This document shows, in pieces, positions 6,034 through 7,537 of a stretch of DNA of 7,537 nucleotides (its first letter is position 1; the number at the start of each line of letters is the position of its first letter). The notes beneath the pieces were generated by a model. It had not been told where the DNA came from. It did not search any database and saw only the letters and a list, made by a program, of their open reading frames with translations. This DNA is from an uncultured Bacteroidota bacterium (GTDB taxonomy: Bacteria > Bacteroidota > Bacteroidia > Chitinophagales > Chitinophagaceae): positions 1 to 7,537 of the forward strand of contig CALLKA010000062.1 of assembly GCA_938008665.1 (NCBI GenBank), written 5' to 3'. The translations under genes were made by a program, and so were the position numbers.

Positions 6034-7386
6034 TTAGTTATAAACAGCAGTTAATTCAGCTCTTCTATTTTGAGCTCTACCCACTTTTGTTTTATTATCA
6101 GCAGCAGGATTTGCAAAACCGAAACCGCTTGTAGAGATACGCTTTGCATCTACTCCTTTCTTAGCTAAATATTTAGCAACTACCTTTGCTCTATTGATAG
6201 ATAATTTAGAATTTAATTTTTCAGCGCCAGTGTTATCTGTATGACCGCCAATCGCAAGACTCACATTTGTATATTTAGCAAGTACTGCAACAACAGCATC
6301 TAAATTAGCTAATTGCTTAGAAGATAAATATGATTTACCAATTGCAAATTTCAAATTTGAAGCTGCTTGTGTTAAAATAGGTTGAACATCAGGACAACCA
6401 TGATTTGCACTAATTCCTGCCTCAGTAGGACAAGCATCTACTTCATCATTAACTCCATCTTTATCGGTATCAGGAATTGGACATCCATTGTAACGGCTTA
6501 AACCTGCAACAGTTGGACATTTGTCTTGCTCATCATTAATGCCATCCTTATCTGTATCTGGAATTGGACATCCTGCATATTTAGCTAAACCTGCAACAGT
6601 TGGACATTTGTCTTGCTCATCATTCACACCATCTTTATCTGTATCAGGAATTGGACATCCTGCATATTTTGCCAAACCTGCAACTGTTGGACATTTGTCA
6701 TTTGCATCAATTACACCATCATTATCAGTATCAGCTGGTGGCGGTGGCGGAGGTAAAACAACCGGCTTTTTCTCCTTTAATTTTAAAGGCATTGAGTAAC
6801 TAACGCCATGATTGAAATGCGTTTTAGTTAAAGAAGACATTTCAGCTCTGAATGTACTTAAGATATTTATAAATGACCCGTGATTTGCTTTAATTTGAAT
6901 ACCAGCACCCACTGGGGCATATGCCATGTAACTTGATCTAAATTTACCAACGCCAATACCAGCTGATAAATAAGGCACCACTTTATGATCGTCAGACAAC
7001 ATTTTAAAGTTAAGACCTGCATCTGCAGCTGCATAAAAATCTTCTGTTGTAGCACCGCTACCAGTACCCCTAGTTCTTTGAATAAGTGAAGAAGCATAAA
7101 AGGGATAAGACAAGGAAGCAAAATCCAAATTCACCATGAAATCCATTTTTGGTGTGACACCCTTAAAATATTGAACTCCAATACTTTTTGTTGAATTACT
7201 TAATTTTTCCCAAGACTTATTATTCAAGACTGCGCCTAGCGTATTCACTTGAATTGCTCTTGCAGTGGTAAAATCAAAGGCGGATACTTTTAAGGCAATA
7301 GATGGTTTTTTCACATTTTCACCTGTTTGCGCAGAAACGTTACCCGCAAAAGCTAGGATGATTAGAGAAAATAGTATTTTTTTCAT
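6034..7386 (-). CDS. OmpA-family outer-membrane protein with four thrombospondin type-3 repeats
   Basis: Predicted envelope-tethering protein of 450 residues that links the outer membrane to peptidoglycan. A signal peptide spans residues 1-19 (MKKILFSLIILAFAGNVSA) before Q20. An N-terminal beta-barrel-like region covers about 25-203, including VPYLSAGIGVGKF (137-149). A Pro-rich hinge (212-217) leads to four 29-residue calcium-binding TSP3-type repeats (219-334), each beginning DTDxDG and carrying two Cys. The C-terminal OmpA peptidoglycan-binding domain (about 343-448) includes GHTDNTG, with D384, and the SINRA segment with R399. These two residues match the diaminopimelate-binding pair of the family. 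NRRAEL (440-445) closes the domain. The ATG at 7386 is set by the signal peptide and lies about 20 bp after the likely transcription start. The gene has its own promoter and the shared terminator, so it is probably monocistronic. This architecture is common in Bacteroidota; a specific name cannot be given. Confidence 0.94.
   Translation of the reverse strand: MKKILFSLIILAFAGNVSAQTGENVKKPSIALKVSAFDFTTARAIQVNTLGAVLNNKSWEKLSNSTKSIGVQYFKGVTPKMDFMVNLDFASLSYPFYASSLIQRTRGTGSGATTEDFYAAADAGLNFKMLSDDHKVVPYLSAGIGVGKFRSSYMAYAPVGAGIQIKANHGSFINILSTFRAEMSSLTKTHFNHGVSYSMPLKLKEKKPVVLPPPPPPADTDNDGVIDANDKCPTVAGLAKYAGCPIPDTDKDGVNDEQDKCPTVAGLAKYAGCPIPDTDKDGINDEQDKCPTVAGLSRYNGCPIPDTDKDGVNDEVDACPTEAGISANHGCPDVQPILTQAASNLKFAIGKSYLSSKQLANLDAVVAVLAKYTNVSLAIGGHTDNTGAEKLNSKLSINRAKVVAKYLAKKGVDAKRISTSGFGFANPAADNKTKVGRAQNRRAELTAVYN
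6385..6732 (-). repeat. Four tandem 87-bp coding repeats (TSP3 units)
   Basis: Four head-to-tail 87-bp units (6646-6732, 6559-6645, 6472-6558, 6385-6471) each encode 29 residues of the DTDxDGxxDxxDxCPTxAG...GCP type. Units two and three share an identical 39-bp stretch (6586-6624 and 6499-6537). The fourth unit is the most diverged (VDACPTEAGISANHGCPDV). Conservation at DNA level, including third codon positions, points to recent duplication or gene conversion within the array. The aspartates are expected to bind calcium and the paired Cys to form disulfides. Confidence 0.92.
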
Positions 7387-7410
7387 AGTATTAAATAGTT
7401 AATATTTATA

Positions 7411-7442
7411 CAAATTTAGTTCTAAATGATGAATTATTGAAA
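7411..7442 (-). promoter_or_regulatory. Bacteroidota-type promoter of the OmpA-like gene
   Basis: On the minus strand TAAATTTG (7418-7411) is an exact TAnnTTTG -7 box. Twenty bases upstream is TTTC (7442-7439), three of four bases of the -33 TTTG element. Spacing fits the known 19-21 bp. Transcription should begin near 7404-7406, giving a leader of about 20 bases before the ATG at 7386. Confidence 0.62.
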
Positions 7443-7464
7443 TATTTTATAGATTAAGGATTTC

Positions 7465-7537
7465 CTATGTTTTTGGTGTGGTTTTTGAATATCCAATGGC
7501 TTCAATCGCTACTTTTATAATTCCTTTTTCATTGATA
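7465..7537 (-). CDS. Possible 3' end of an unidentified gene, partial
   Basis: One minus-strand frame is open from the right edge to a TAG at 7467-7465, giving 23 residues that end IGYSKTTPKT. The composition (mixed charged and aliphatic residues, GC-bearing codons such as GCG and GCC) looks more coding-like than the AT-rich spacer beside it. The stop lies 78 bp before the OmpA-like start codon, leaving room for that gene's promoter. The fragment is too short to assign to a family, and no terminator is visible after it. It could equally be non-coding. Confidence 0.33.
   Translation of the reverse strand, partial: INEKGIIKVAIEAIGYSKTTPKT

Noticed and set aside
6385..6732. CRISPR-like direct repeats
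   Set aside because: The units are 87 bp, contiguous, without unique spacers, and lie in a coding frame.
6521..6803. Plus-strand open frames over the TSP3 region with repeated HPAYLAKPATVGHLS-like peptides
   Set aside because: The repetition is the antisense image of the 87-bp coding repeats; the minus-strand OmpA-family protein explains it fully.
7467..7520. Small plus-strand ORF of 17 codons near the right edge
   Set aside because: It is very short, has no start signal, and is antisense to a more coding-like minus-strand frame.

Overview
The window looks like a chromosomal segment of a member of the Bacteroidota, probably close to Chitinophagaceae/Sphingobacteriia. The DNA is AT-rich and no Shine-Dalgarno sequence precedes any start codon. 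One clear Bacteroidota-type promoter (TAnnTTTG -7 box) is present. The proteins are also typical of the phylum: an OmpL-like BBP2 porin, an OmpA-family protein with thrombospondin type-3 repeats, and the remains of a type IX secretion sorting domain. The family-level placement is inference.

Layout: (1) Positions 1-159, minus strand, hold what appears to be a decayed, 5'-truncated end of a type IX secretion cargo gene. It runs off the left edge and is cut off by the start of amt. (2) Positions 173-2645, plus strand, hold an ammonium channel gene (amt) followed by an outer-membrane beta-barrel porin gene. The 79-bp gap between them contains a long imperfect hairpin without a T tract. A strong terminator follows the porin. 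(3) Positions 2722-5941, plus strand, hold plsC (1-acylglycerol-3-phosphate acyltransferase) and priA (replication-restart helicase), 22 bp apart, probably co-transcribed; priA may also have its own promoter. (4) A bidirectional terminator at about 5978-6008 separates priA from a convergent gene. (5) Positions 6034-7386, minus strand, encode an OmpA/TSP3-repeat outer-membrane protein with a well-placed promoter upstream. (6) The right edge (7465-7537, minus) may be the 3' end of another gene.

Functionally, amt and the porin plausibly form a nitrogen-uptake pair, with the porin in the outer membrane and Amt in the inner membrane. plsC, priA and the OmpA-like protein are housekeeping or envelope genes. 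I found no RNA gene, CRISPR array, insertion sequence or recognisable novel defence or biosynthetic system. The least ordinary items are the T9SS sorting-domain relic in front of amt and the unexplained amt-porin intergenic hairpin.
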